A DNA stretch of 64,000 nt, taken from positions 558,001 to 622,000 of the forward strand of contig OZ245851.1 of NCBI GenBank assembly GCA_965228975.1, given 5' to 3'. Under the pieces are notes generated by a model. That model was given only the letters and a program-made list of their open reading frames with translations. It did not search any database and was not told the DNA's origin. Source of the DNA: JAJFJD01 sp965228975 (lineage in GTDB: Bacteria; Pseudomonadota; Alphaproteobacteria; UBA8366). Below are positions 51,541-60,005 of this stretch, piece by piece; positions within the stretch are counted from its first letter, which is position 1, and every line of letters begins with the position of its first letter. The translations under genes and the position numbers were made by a program.

Positions 51541-52671
51541 ATGAAAATCATGTTTCTCGTCCGGTCGCTGGATCTCGGCGGTGCGCAACGTCAATTGACC
51601 GTGCTTGCCGTTGGGTTGCGGGAGCGGGGACACGATGTATCCGTCGTAACGTTTTACGACGGTGGTGCGTTCGCCGCGGAATTGAACGATGCGGGAGTTC
51701 GGCACGTCAGCCTCGCTAAACGTCGGCGTTGGGACTTCGTCGGATTTGGACTTCGCTACCGCCGTTGTCTGCGGGCCGAGCGGCCCGAGGTTCTTCATGG
51801 GTATCTGCCGACCGCTAACATCATTGCTGCGCTGTCACGTGGAATGGTCCGGGATCGTCCTCGTGTCATATGGGGCATTCGTGCTTCCGACATGCAGCTT
51901 GACCGCTATGACTGGATGGCACGGCTGAGCTATATGGTCGAGGCACGTCTCTCGCGTTTCGCGGATTGCATAATTTTCAACTCGCAACGTGGGCTGGAGG
52001 CCGCGGCCGAACGTGGAATTGTGACGGATCGGGCTGTGGTCATTCCCAATGGCATCCAAATCGAGCGTTTCAAACCTGATGCCAGCAAGAGAATTGCCAT
52101 TCGAGCCGAACTCGGCGTTCAGGATTCAGCTCTGCTAATTGGCTTGCCTGCCCGGTTCGACCCCATGAAGGATCATGCAAATTTCTTGACGGCACTGCGG
52201 CGGTTGGCGGATCAGGGGAAGGATTTTTCCTTCGTGCTTGTTGGCACCGGTACCGGTCAAGAAAACAGCGAGCTAAGCGACCTAGTGGAGTCTCGGAATC
52301 TCCAAAATCGGGCTTGTCGCTTGGGCCCTCGGGTCGATATGCCGGCCATTTTAGCTGCGCTGGATATCGTCTGTTTGCCGTCGGCGTTCGGGGAAGGATT
52401 TTCCAACGTCCTGGGCGAATCCATGGCGTCCGGTGTGCCTTGCGTTGCGACCGATATTGGCGATGCGCGTCGGATCATTGGGGAAACGGGAGAGATCGTC
52501 CCGGCAATGGATCCGATCGCGCTCGCGGATGGCATCAACCGGTTGGTCGATCGGTTGAATGCCAGGCCCGCAGCCGTTCGCGCTGATGCTCGGGCGCGTA
52601 TCGTCGAGAATTTCAGCTTGAATAGGATGATTGACCAAACGGTTGCGGCATTGGGCACGGAGAGGGTTTAG
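51541..52671 (+). CDS. Glycosyltransferase family 4 (GT-B)
   Basis: 376 aa from ATG 51541. N-lobe IMFLVRSLDLGGAQRQLTVL, substrate loop VLHGYLPTANIIAALSRGMV, C-lobe AVVIPNGIQIERFKPDASKR, IGLPARFDPMKDHANFLTAL and VCLPSAFGEGFSNVLGESMA with the donor-binding Glu pair. It is the last gene of the long operon; 93 bp later comes a separate GST gene. Confidence 0.92.
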   Translation: MKIMFLVRSLDLGGAQRQLTVLAVGLRERGHDVSVVTFYDGGAFAAELNDAGVRHVSLAKRRRWDFVGFGLRYRRCLRAERPEVLHGYLPTANIIAALSRGMVRDRPRVIWGIRASDMQLDRYDWMARLSYMVEARLSRFADCIIFNSQRGLEAAAERGIVTDRAVVIPNGIQIERFKPDASKRIAIRAELGVQDSALLIGLPARFDPMKDHANFLTALRRLADQGKDFSFVLVGTGTGQENSELSDLVESRNLQNRACRLGPRVDMPAILAALDIVCLPSAFGEGFSNVLGESMASGVPCVATDIGDARRIIGETGEIVPAMDPIALADGINRLVDRLNARPAAVRADARARIVENFSLNRMIDQTVAALGTERV

Positions 52672-52764
52672 GTTCCTCGTAACCGATATTCGACCCCGTT
52701 CGGCAAATCCGGCTAGACTGCGCAACATATAAGAAATCACGCCAACAACCCGATACGGTGTCGC

Positions 52765-53397
52765 ATGAAACTCCATACAAGCAGTGTTGCCCCCAACCCG
52801 CGCCGGGTTGCGATTTTCCTGGGCGAGAAAGGTATCGAGGTGCCGACGGCCGAGATCGATCTCGCGGAGAGGCAGAATTTCGATCCGGATTTCGTCGCGT
52901 TGAACCCGCTGGCACGCGTGCCGGTTCTCGAACTTGACGATGGAACCTGCATTTCCGAATCCGTTGCGATTTGCCGATACTTCGAAGAGGAGCAGCCCGA
53001 GCCGCCGTTGTTCGGGACCGGCTCTGTCGGCAAGGCGGTTGTTGAGATGTGGAACCGGCGTATGGAATTCGAGGTGGTGGGGAACATCTCCTTCGCTTTC
53101 CGCCATGGGCATCCCTATTGGGAAGGCAGGATCGAACAGGTGCCCGACTTCGCCGATCTCTGCCGGCGCACGATCGAGGAGCGTATGGCGTGGCTTGACG
53201 ATGAGCTGACGGATCGGGAGTACATCGCGGGCGATGCCTACTCGATCGCGGATATCACCGCCATATGCGGGTTTGATCTGGGGCGCGTGGCGAAAATCCG
53301 CATTCCGGAAAACCTGTCCAATCTTAGCCGATGGTATGCGGCGGTGGCGGCGCGTCCGGCGGTGGCGGCGACCGTGCCCTCGCGCAAGAAGAAGTAG
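52765..53397 (+). CDS. Glutathione S-transferase family protein
   Basis: 210 aa, standard size. The thioredoxin-fold N-domain has SVAPNPRRVAIFLGEKGIEV and NPLARVPVLELDDGTCISES (cis-Pro and the glutathione gamma-Glu-binding Glu-Ser). The all-helical C-domain has DREYIAGDAYSIADITAICG, the N-capping box. Possible detoxification or thiol-transfer role in the cytoplasm; it is not obviously part of glycan synthesis. A strong terminator follows 24 bp after the stop. Confidence 0.92.
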   Translation: MKLHTSSVAPNPRRVAIFLGEKGIEVPTAEIDLAERQNFDPDFVALNPLARVPVLELDDGTCISESVAICRYFEEEQPEPPLFGTGSVGKAVVEMWNRRMEFEVVGNISFAFRHGHPYWEGRIEQVPDFADLCRRTIEERMAWLDDELTDREYIAGDAYSIADITAICGFDLGRVAKIRIPENLSNLSRWYAAVAARPAVAATVPSRKKK

Positions 53398-53420
53398 TGC
53401 GTCGAAAGTCGAACACAAGA

Positions 53421-53455
53421 AACCCCGGATGCGGCGACATCCGGGGTTTTTCTTT
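53421..53455 (+). terminator. Intrinsic terminator after GST gene
   Basis: AACCCCGGATG (53421-53431) pairs perfectly with CATCCGGGGTT (53438-53448) around the loop CGGCGA, then TTTTCTTTTT follows. It is the textbook form of a Rho-independent terminator and also blocks read-through into the minus-strand sugar transferase gene. Confidence 0.92.
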
Positions 53456-53470
53456 TTCGATTGGTGATTG

Positions 53471-54961
53471 TTAGTAAGCGCCGGTTCCGCGAACGACCGT
53501 CACGATCGTACGCATCAAGACATAGAGGTCGAGCCACAGCGACCAGTTCCGGATGTAGTAGCTGTCGAGCGATTCCTGCACGGCAAGGTCGCCGTCGCTG
53601 CGTGCGGAGACCTGCCATAGACCGGTCAGACCCGGTTGGACACTGGCGCGGAAGTCACAGAAGCGCTGATCGAAGTGACACAGGTGGTATTCCGGGAACG
53701 GTCGTGGGCCGACCAGGGACATGTCTCCGCGCAAGACGTTGAAGATCTGCGGCAGCTCGTCGAGGCTGGTGCGGCGCAGGAAGGAACCGACGCCGGGCAG
53801 AACGCGCGGGTCCTTCTTCAGCTTGAAGAAGCGTTGCCACTCCTCGCGCGCTTCCGGATTGTCGGCGAGGTGCTTTTCCAACCGTTGTTCGGCGTCACGG
53901 TACATGGTGCGCAGCTTCAAGACCTTGATGGTCTTTCCGCGGAAACCGCGCCGTTCCTGCGTGAAGAAGATCGGCGCGCCGTCGACCAGCATGATCCACA
54001 AGGCGGACACCAACAGGACCGGCAGCGAGAGGATGGCGGCCGGGATCGATACGGCATAGTCGAGCAGCCGTTTGATCACATAGTTGTGCGGCAGCGAGAG
54101 ATTGTTCGTCACCTGGAGGCCGACGACGCCGTCGAGATCGATGGGCGAGACCCAAAGGCTTTGCACGCCGAACAGACGCGGTACGATGATGACATTCTCG
54201 AAGCGAAGCTTGTCCAGAACGTCGGCGGCCAGTTGCCCGTCGTCCATCGGCACGGCCAGGATTGCGGTCCGGATCCGGGACTGATCGAGCGAGGCCGCAT
54301 GGGCCAGGGGGCCGAGAATTTCGACGCCGCCGACCTGCTTGCCCCACTTCGTCGAATCGTCGTCGAACATCGCCACCGGCACCATGCCCAGTTCGGGACG
54401 GCGCTGCAGCAGTTCGATCATGTTCGTGCCCGTGTCTCCGGCTCCGAGAACGATCGTCGGCTGTCCCCACATCTTGAGCTTAATGAGAATCTTTCGCGCG
54501 ACAGCTTCGATCAGGAAGGGGAGTATCAACGCGTAGGCCATCGAGGCGATCAAGATACCGCGTGAGAGCTCTTCGCTTCGTTCCAGATAATTCCAGGCGA
54601 TGAGAACGCCGAACAACACGAAACTCGCCATGACCCGTTGTCGCAACCGGACGATCGGGCTGATGCCATAGCCGGGATACATACCCATGAAATGGAGGGC
54701 GACGGGAAGCGCCAGAACACCGAGCGCGATGGCGGCGAACTGATCGGTGCTGATGGCGATCGGCCAAATCGGGCTGAGCGCCAAGCGCGTCAAATAGCCG
54801 AGCAAAACGCACAGCTCCAGCGCCACCACATCCGCCAGAAGCATGATAAGCCAAATGGACCGTCGCTCCCGCAGGTCGCGGGCGAGGTCTCGAAAATCGA
54901 CAAAGCTTTTGGCGATGACCGAATCTAACGGCACTACGCTCTCCCCCCTTAATTTTGACAT
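53471..54961 (-). CDS. Polyprenyl-phosphate sugar-1-phosphate transferase (WbaP/WcaJ type)
   Basis: 496 aa from ATG 54961. N-terminal hydrophobic helices (IWLIMLLADVVALELCVLLG, FAAIALGVLALPVALHFMGM) precede a nucleotide-binding-like linker (IVLGAGDTGTNMIELL), then VIKRLLDYAVSIPAAILSLP, and the catalytic domain: FRGKTIKVLKLRTMYRDAE, DELPQIFNVLRGDMSLVGPR and FRASVQPGLTGLWQVSARSD. Such enzymes begin repeat-unit synthesis by moving hexose- or HexNAc-1-phosphate from UDP-sugar to undecaprenyl phosphate in the inner membrane. Upstream in-frame ATGs extend into low-complexity sequence and are not used. Confidence 0.93.
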   Translation of the reverse strand: MSKLRGESVVPLDSVIAKSFVDFRDLARDLRERRSIWLIMLLADVVALELCVLLGYLTRLALSPIWPIAISTDQFAAIALGVLALPVALHFMGMYPGYGISPIVRLRQRVMASFVLFGVLIAWNYLERSEELSRGILIASMAYALILPFLIEAVARKILIKLKMWGQPTIVLGAGDTGTNMIELLQRRPELGMVPVAMFDDDSTKWGKQVGGVEILGPLAHAASLDQSRIRTAILAVPMDDGQLAADVLDKLRFENVIIVPRLFGVQSLWVSPIDLDGVVGLQVTNNLSLPHNYVIKRLLDYAVSIPAAILSLPVLLVSALWIMLVDGAPIFFTQERRGFRGKTIKVLKLRTMYRDAEQRLEKHLADNPEAREEWQRFFKLKKDPRVLPGVGSFLRRTSLDELPQIFNVLRGDMSLVGPRPFPEYHLCHFDQRFCDFRASVQPGLTGLWQVSARSDGDLAVQESLDSYYIRNWSLWLDLYVLMRTIVTVVRGTGAY

Positions 54962-55351
54962 CGTCTTTATAAGCCCTTTAATTGAAAGGACAATTTCACT
55001 AAGGGGCCGTGCCGGTATTCTTAAATTTTGCGATCTATTCCGTCCCATCCAGCTCGAAAAATGAGCTGGCCACCCATACGGACTAGAAAGGTAGAGACAC
55101 TGATACTGACCAAAAACGGGTGGCCAGACGCATCTCGACAACACCGTAACCCTTTATATTGTCAGTATGATTCGCCGAGATTTTTGGCGCAAAGTGAATT
55201 GGGGGTTATAGAACGTCTCAATAGTAGTAAAGAACTGGGGGTAGATAGATTGTATTTTCGATAAAATTTATAGGTTTTGAGGCGGGAACTATTTGAAAAT
55301 GCCCGGCTTTTATTCGAACGGCTTGGGGGTGGAAAGGCGGGCGACGATCGC
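54962..55351. promoter_or_regulatory. AT-rich leader region of the sugar transferase gene
   Basis: This 390-bp region is clearly richer in A+T than its surroundings and contains no credible gene. Read on the minus strand, it holds a 10-bp inverted repeat CTGGCCACCC / GGGTGGCCAG (55118-55127 and 55066-55075) and, sharing its CCAG end, a second hairpin CCAGCTC / GAGCTGG (55069-55049, loop ATTTTTC). Near the start codon CCTTT and AAAGG can pair next to the ribosome binding site. The layout suggests regulated expression; no -35/-10 pair was convincing. Confidence 0.5.
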
Positions 55352-57751
55352 TTAGGCGACCGATATCGCCGCGGTTTTTCGCTGACGCAGAGGGGGTAGC
55401 TGGAGGCAATAGAATATCCCCGGCAAGTTCTCCCGGAGATTATGCCGGTCGTCCAACTCCAGAAGATGGATCTTGAAATAGTTCTGGAGCAGCGTGAGTT
55501 CGCGGCCGAGGTCGCTGTCCAATTGGTCGATCATGATGTCCTTCTGGTGCAGGGCTGTGCCCACCTCGGATAGGAACATCCAATTCAGGAAGATCGATTT
55601 GTAGTCGTCCGGCTTGGCGCTCAAAAGGTTTTTGAGTTCGCTGTTGATCCGCATCGCCGACTCGACCGAATAGTCGGGCGTTACCTCGCCGAGCTCGCCA
55701 TCCAATACGTCGTGGAGGAACCCGTCTCGGATTCGCCGCGCACGACGGAGCGGGTCACTCTTGAAGTTCTCTTCGAGGGCGTCGAGCGTTTCGCTCGCGC
55801 CGGCGGTGTGCGCGCCCAACTCCAGCGATAGATCGTCGGTTCCGAAGATCTGCGCGAATGCTGATTTCCGCTTGCGGCGGCTGTTGCCGTAAACCAACAC
55901 GCCGGCGATGACCAGCAGCGCGACGCCGGCGGGGATAGCGATCCTATCCCAGCTGTCCAACCGAATGTTTACGTTGATCAAGGGCGGCTTTGCCGCCGAC
56001 ACGGTCGGTTGGGCGGTGCTCGGAGCGGGTGTCGCGGTCGGGGGCCGCGCAATGGCGACGTCCCGGCCATCCGTTGCTAAGGTCGATTTTTCCTTCTTTT
56101 GAGTCGCCTCGGAAGGTGATTTCGTTGAGTCCGGTACGGTCGGCCGTGCCGACACCGTTGTTGCGGAGGCCGTGGCCGTTGCCTCGACGGAATTCGTTGG
56201 CGCTGCGGGCGGTGTTGGGATCGCGGCGGTCGCGGTGGGTTTTCCCGGCGCGGCGGCGGGCGCACCCGCAGGTGACTTGGCAGCCGAGTCCGCATCTGTC
56301 GGCAAATTCGATTGCACGGCCGGTGCCGGCGGGGCGGCCGGCACAGGGGCAATGGCGACGTTGCGATCTCGTTCTTCTTTGTTGCTATTGTCCGCCTTGT
56401 GATCCGTCGCGCCCGTTCCGATTGCCGCAACATCGGGCTTCCCCGGTTCCGGTTTGGACGGCTCGGTTGCGGCCGGAGCGGATGCGGTCGGGCTTGTCTG
56501 CGCCGCCTCGGGGTTCGGTGCGGTTCGCGGGTCCGACTCAGGCTTTTCGATTTGCGTCACCGGCGGATTGTCGGATGCAGCCGGCTCCGTTTTCGGGCCT
56601 TCCGATGCCTTTGGGGTATCCGCGGTCGTTTTTTCCGGGCGCGACACACCGGCGCCTTCGGCGAGTTTCCTGTCGTCGTCGAGACGGGATCGTTGATCCG
56701 GCTTGTTCGGATCCAACGGAATCACGGCATTCGGATCCTTGATCGCACTTAGGTTCCGTCGCGTGGTGACGCATGTCTGCCCATTGCGCTTGAGCAGTGA
56801 GCATAGGACCACGGCGGTCTCCCGGTCCCGCACGGGGCCCACGAGGATGCGATAGAAGATGCCTCGGCCCTTGATATTGGCCTTCTCGAAATAAACGTTC
56901 TCGGCCCCCAGCGCGGCGCGGTTGGAATCGCGAATGCGCCGCCATTCCCGACGGGCGGCTTGCGAATCGCGCAACGACGCAACTTGTACGAAATACAACA
57001 ACCGGTCATTCGCCGGCCTGGTCCGCGCGACCTGTTTGGGTGCGGCCGTTGGTTCCTGGGAAGCTGCCTTCGGTGCGGCGGCCGGTTCTGGCTCCGCCTT
57101 CGCCGGAACCGTCGTCGGTGGCGGGACGGCGGCCTTTGGGATTGGCGGTTTGGCCGGCGGTCGCGTCACCGGCTTGGCGACAACCTTGGGCACGGGGCGC
57201 TCGTCCGGTTTCGTTGCGACCGGCGGGGGTTTGCCGGTTTCCGGTCTCGGAACAGGCGGGGCCGTCACTTTTGGCACCGGCGGTGCAGAAACTTTCGGGA
57301 CCGATGCCGGGGCGGTTTTGGGCTTCGGCGTCGGTTCGACCTTTGGCGCCGCCGCTGCGGCGACTTGCGGTTGCCTCGGCTTCGATGCGGACATGCGGGC
57401 CAGCGCCGCAAGAATTTCGGAAACGAGCATTTCGTTGTTGCGGGGCGGCGTGGTGATGCCGGAGGTTTTTTGGAAATTCTTGATCGCAACTGCCGTGTCG
57501 TCGCCGAAGACGCCGTCGACCCGTTTCGGGTCGGCGCTTGCGTATTTTTCGGGGTAACGTGTGGAGAGCAGTTTCAGAAGCCGCTGCACATTTTGAATCT
57601 CCGCTCGCGTGCCTTTTCCGACCGGTGCGCTTGCCTGTGCGATCAAACGCGGGACGGCGTTGTCAGCCGCGGCGGTGGCGCCGACAACGGCGAACAGGAT
57701 CAAGGCGCCGGACAGAAGCGCCCGAATCGCTGGTGCCCCATAAGCGATCAT
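55352..57751 (-). CDS. Large envelope protein with peptidoglycan-binding and SPOR domains
   Basis: 799 aa from ATG 57751 (GAGGG upstream); ATGs at 57769 and 57781 are alternatives. Order: signal-like or membrane helix ALLSGALILFAVVGATAAA, PG_binding_1-like domain (NVQRLLKLLSTRYPEKY, DGVFGDDTAVAIKNFQKTS), a long Pro/Ala/Lys-rich linker, SPOR domain (LLYFVQVASLRDSQAARREW; GIFYRILVGPVRDRETAVVL), second Pro/Ala-rich linker, then a transmembrane helix IPAGVALLVIAGVLVYGN and a C-terminal ~150-residue cytoplasmic domain. It could tether glycan or capsule assembly to peptidoglycan. No exact homolog can be named. Confidence 0.72.
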   Translation of the reverse strand: MIAYGAPAIRALLSGALILFAVVGATAAADNAVPRLIAQASAPVGKGTRAEIQNVQRLLKLLSTRYPEKYASADPKRVDGVFGDDTAVAIKNFQKTSGITTPPRNNEMLVSEILAALARMSASKPRQPQVAAAAAPKVEPTPKPKTAPASVPKVSAPPVPKVTAPPVPRPETGKPPPVATKPDERPVPKVVAKPVTRPPAKPPIPKAAVPPPTTVPAKAEPEPAAAPKAASQEPTAAPKQVARTRPANDRLLYFVQVASLRDSQAARREWRRIRDSNRAALGAENVYFEKANIKGRGIFYRILVGPVRDRETAVVLCSLLKRNGQTCVTTRRNLSAIKDPNAVIPLDPNKPDQRSRLDDDRKLAEGAGVSRPEKTTADTPKASEGPKTEPAASDNPPVTQIEKPESDPRTAPNPEAAQTSPTASAPAATEPSKPEPGKPDVAAIGTGATDHKADNSNKEERDRNVAIAPVPAAPPAPAVQSNLPTDADSAAKSPAGAPAAAPGKPTATAAIPTPPAAPTNSVEATATASATTVSARPTVPDSTKSPSEATQKKEKSTLATDGRDVAIARPPTATPAPSTAQPTVSAAKPPLINVNIRLDSWDRIAIPAGVALLVIAGVLVYGNSRRKRKSAFAQIFGTDDLSLELGAHTAGASETLDALEENFKSDPLRRARRIRDGFLHDVLDGELGEVTPDYSVESAMRINSELKNLLSAKPDDYKSIFLNWMFLSEVGTALHQKDIMIDQLDSDLGRELTLLQNYFKIHLLELDDRHNLRENLPGIFYCLQLPPLRQRKTAAISVA

Positions 57752-58118
57752 TTGGCCCTCGTAGAGCATCGAATTTTGCACGCCAAGGATCGTTGTCCCA
57801 TGGCGGAAAGGTTCGGTCTTATACGACTCATTATGAAAGCGCTAGCGTCCTAATTAATCGTCGCATTCGAGGTACGCCAAATGACGGAACATGATGGTAC
57901 AGGAATGCGAAAATGGTGCTCGTCTATCGTAAGTTTCTATCGTCAATACAATTACATCAAACCGGGTCATAGCCAACGGCTATTGTCCAATTTGATGACG
58001 TGGAGGGTGGCGATTTCGAACTACACCGCTGCGTGAAAGTTGAAAGAACCTGCAAGCGAACGACCAACAATTGTCGTCGGCACCCGGTCCAGGCGGTCGT
58101 TGGGTAGATTATCCGGCG
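57752..58118. other. Gap between SPOR-protein gene and flippase gene
   Basis: About 367 bp with no supported gene. The sequence is moderately AT-rich near 57840-57880 and 57920-57960. I see no obvious terminator, repeat or tRNA. It probably contains the promoter of the downstream SPOR-domain gene. Confidence 0.4.
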
Positions 58119-59393
58119 CTACGGCAATGCCGGCTGTGGGGCGTTTAACCGCTTCAGGCACGGTCCGATAACGCACAGCATCATGATGATGATAGTCACC
58201 GCAAGTCCGATCATCACGCCGTGCAGATCGAAGTACAGGACGAGGAAATAGGAGGCGAGGATGCCGAAGACCGCTTCGAGCACGGCGCTCACGAAATAGG
58301 GCTTGGTGTATTCGAATATCTTCAGCCCGGCGCCGAACGGGAAGACGGTGATATGAACTACATTGATCGCGGCGAGCCAGTAAATCAGATAGGTGTACGG
58401 TACGAATTCCGGGCCGTAGACGTAGAACATGATCTCTTCGGCGAAGATCACGGCGACCAGCGCGATGCAGACGTCGAACGTGGTCATGAAGACGCCGACC
58501 TTTGCGAGATACCGCCGCAAGTCCCGCGTTCCGTCGTGATGCAGGATCGTCGACCCTTTCACGATGACGATATTCGTCAATCCGTTGATCAGGACGTTTC
58601 TGGGGGCGAGGATATTCATAGCGGCTCGGACCGCGCCGATCGCTTGCGCGCCCAGCAACGCACCCCCCATAAGGACGATAAGATTGCCCGAAAGCCAACG
58701 CAGAACGGAAGTTCCCACCGTCCATCTCGAGACGGCCCAATGACGTCGGGCGATGGCGGTCAGCCATGCCCGGTCGATCTGGAACCGGTCGAGCATGAAC
58801 ATGCCGATAGCCGCCGGGACAATGGAACAGGCGAACAGCACCCACAGTATCTCTGCGCTTAGGACCGGATGGTATTGCCACAACAGGAATAATATGATTA
58901 AGCGGCTGATATAACTGATAAAATCGTTGAAGAAGGCCGCGACATGCCGGTTGTTGGTATAGAAATACCGGCGCATGAAATCTTGCAACTCATCGGCAAG
59001 AACGGCGGCGGCGAGCGGCAACGTCAGTTCCCACAGGTTCAGGTCCGGGAAAAAGCCACTGGAGGCGGCCATGCCGATCAACACCACCAGGAAGCTTGCT
59101 CCGGTGAATAACGATTGCTGGGCGAAGACCGCGCCATAGTATTTCGGCAGATCCTCCCGGTTCTGCTTGGGCCCGATGCTCATCATCGTGGGTTCGAGCA
59201 GGGATGTCTGCAGGTCCTTGAAGAGGAGGATGACAATCCACGCGATCATGAATCGTCCGAATTCCTCGATGCCGACCATCCGGGCGACGATGACAGACGT
59301 CAGGAAATTGGACGCGCTTACGACAGCCTGGTCCGAAAGGGCCCAATGCAGGCTGCTGTGCGAGCGGAATCGATCGACTAGAGCTCGGAACAC
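58119..59393 (-). CDS. Polysaccharide flippase/transporter (Wzx/MATE-like)
   Basis: 424 aa from GTG 59393, with GGAAAAG 6 nt upstream. Around twelve hydrophobic segments are visible, such as NFLTSVIVARMVGIEEFGRF, GASFLVVLIGMAASSGFFPD, RLIILFLLWQYHPVLSAEIL, GNLIVLMGGALLGAQAIGAV and GVMIGLAVTIIIMMLCVIGP. The N-terminus SSLHWALSDQAVVSASNFLT is like polysaccharide biosynthesis proteins of the MVF/Wzx superfamily. Wzx moves undecaprenyl-linked repeat units across the inner membrane. It precedes the SPOR and sugar transferase genes on the minus strand. Confidence 0.87.
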   Translation of the reverse strand: MFRALVDRFRSHSSLHWALSDQAVVSASNFLTSVIVARMVGIEEFGRFMIAWIVILLFKDLQTSLLEPTMMSIGPKQNREDLPKYYGAVFAQQSLFTGASFLVVLIGMAASSGFFPDLNLWELTLPLAAAVLADELQDFMRRYFYTNNRHVAAFFNDFISYISRLIILFLLWQYHPVLSAEILWVLFACSIVPAAIGMFMLDRFQIDRAWLTAIARRHWAVSRWTVGTSVLRWLSGNLIVLMGGALLGAQAIGAVRAAMNILAPRNVLINGLTNIVIVKGSTILHHDGTRDLRRYLAKVGVFMTTFDVCIALVAVIFAEEIMFYVYGPEFVPYTYLIYWLAAINVVHITVFPFGAGLKIFEYTKPYFVSAVLEAVFGILASYFLVLYFDLHGVMIGLAVTIIIMMLCVIGPCLKRLNAPQPALP

Positions 59394-60005
59394 GCGGACT
59401 TTTCCACACTAGCTGAGAAATGCCATCGGCATTCGGAATTCGGGCCGGATGCCCAGGCATAGATTTCGTCGTAGGCGGATTTCATACCGGGCACGCGGAA
59501 CTGCAGAATCAACGGAAAAGAGTATCGTGCCGGACGGAAAATTAGCAGGTTCCTCATGGCTTAACCGGTTGCCGCGTATCAAGAAATTTTTGCATAGATT
59601 CAGTCGAATACGGGAGGTTTAACGGGTATCTCACAATTTAATATGAACACCGAGAGATTACCGTGAGATTATTGTGACCGTGCCCACGTTGACCATGCCC
59701 ATAACGCGGAGAACATTCATCCCGACACCGGTACAACCTGCCGCTAATCGATTCTATTATTACTGTCATCAAACATAGCGACATAATTTTAAAATGACCA
59801 AGGCCTGTACGTCGTTTTTTACATGTGTTGTCTGGTTATTTAGTACAGTCTTATGTGTTTAGTGCGTTCGTATATTGCAAATACAAGTATTATTATTCAT
59901 GGATTTTGGTGGCTGTGACCTGGGTGAGTGTGGCCAAGCGTCTGGCGATTACCCGGTGGCTGCGCCGAGTGGAATTTGAAACTTTTCGCAATTTTATAGG
60001 TTTAC
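59394..60005. promoter_or_regulatory. AT-rich divergent promoter region with repeat cluster
   Basis: 612 bp between the flippase gene (minus) and the pyruvyl transferase gene (plus). Much of it (59640-59900) is strongly AT-rich. At 59628-59677 there is a repeat cluster: ATCTCAC/GTGAGAT inverted (59628-59634 and 59663-59669), TCACAAT/ATTGTGA inverted (59631-59637 and 59671-59677), and GAGATTA twice, 11 bp apart (59654 and 59665). A frame starting at 59825 is not credible, since it runs out of phase into the next gene. Confidence 0.55.

Noticed and set aside
56960..57853. 297-codon plus-strand frame opposite the SPOR protein
   Set aside because: Glycine/arginine low-complexity translation caused by the Pro/Ala-rich linker on the other strand.
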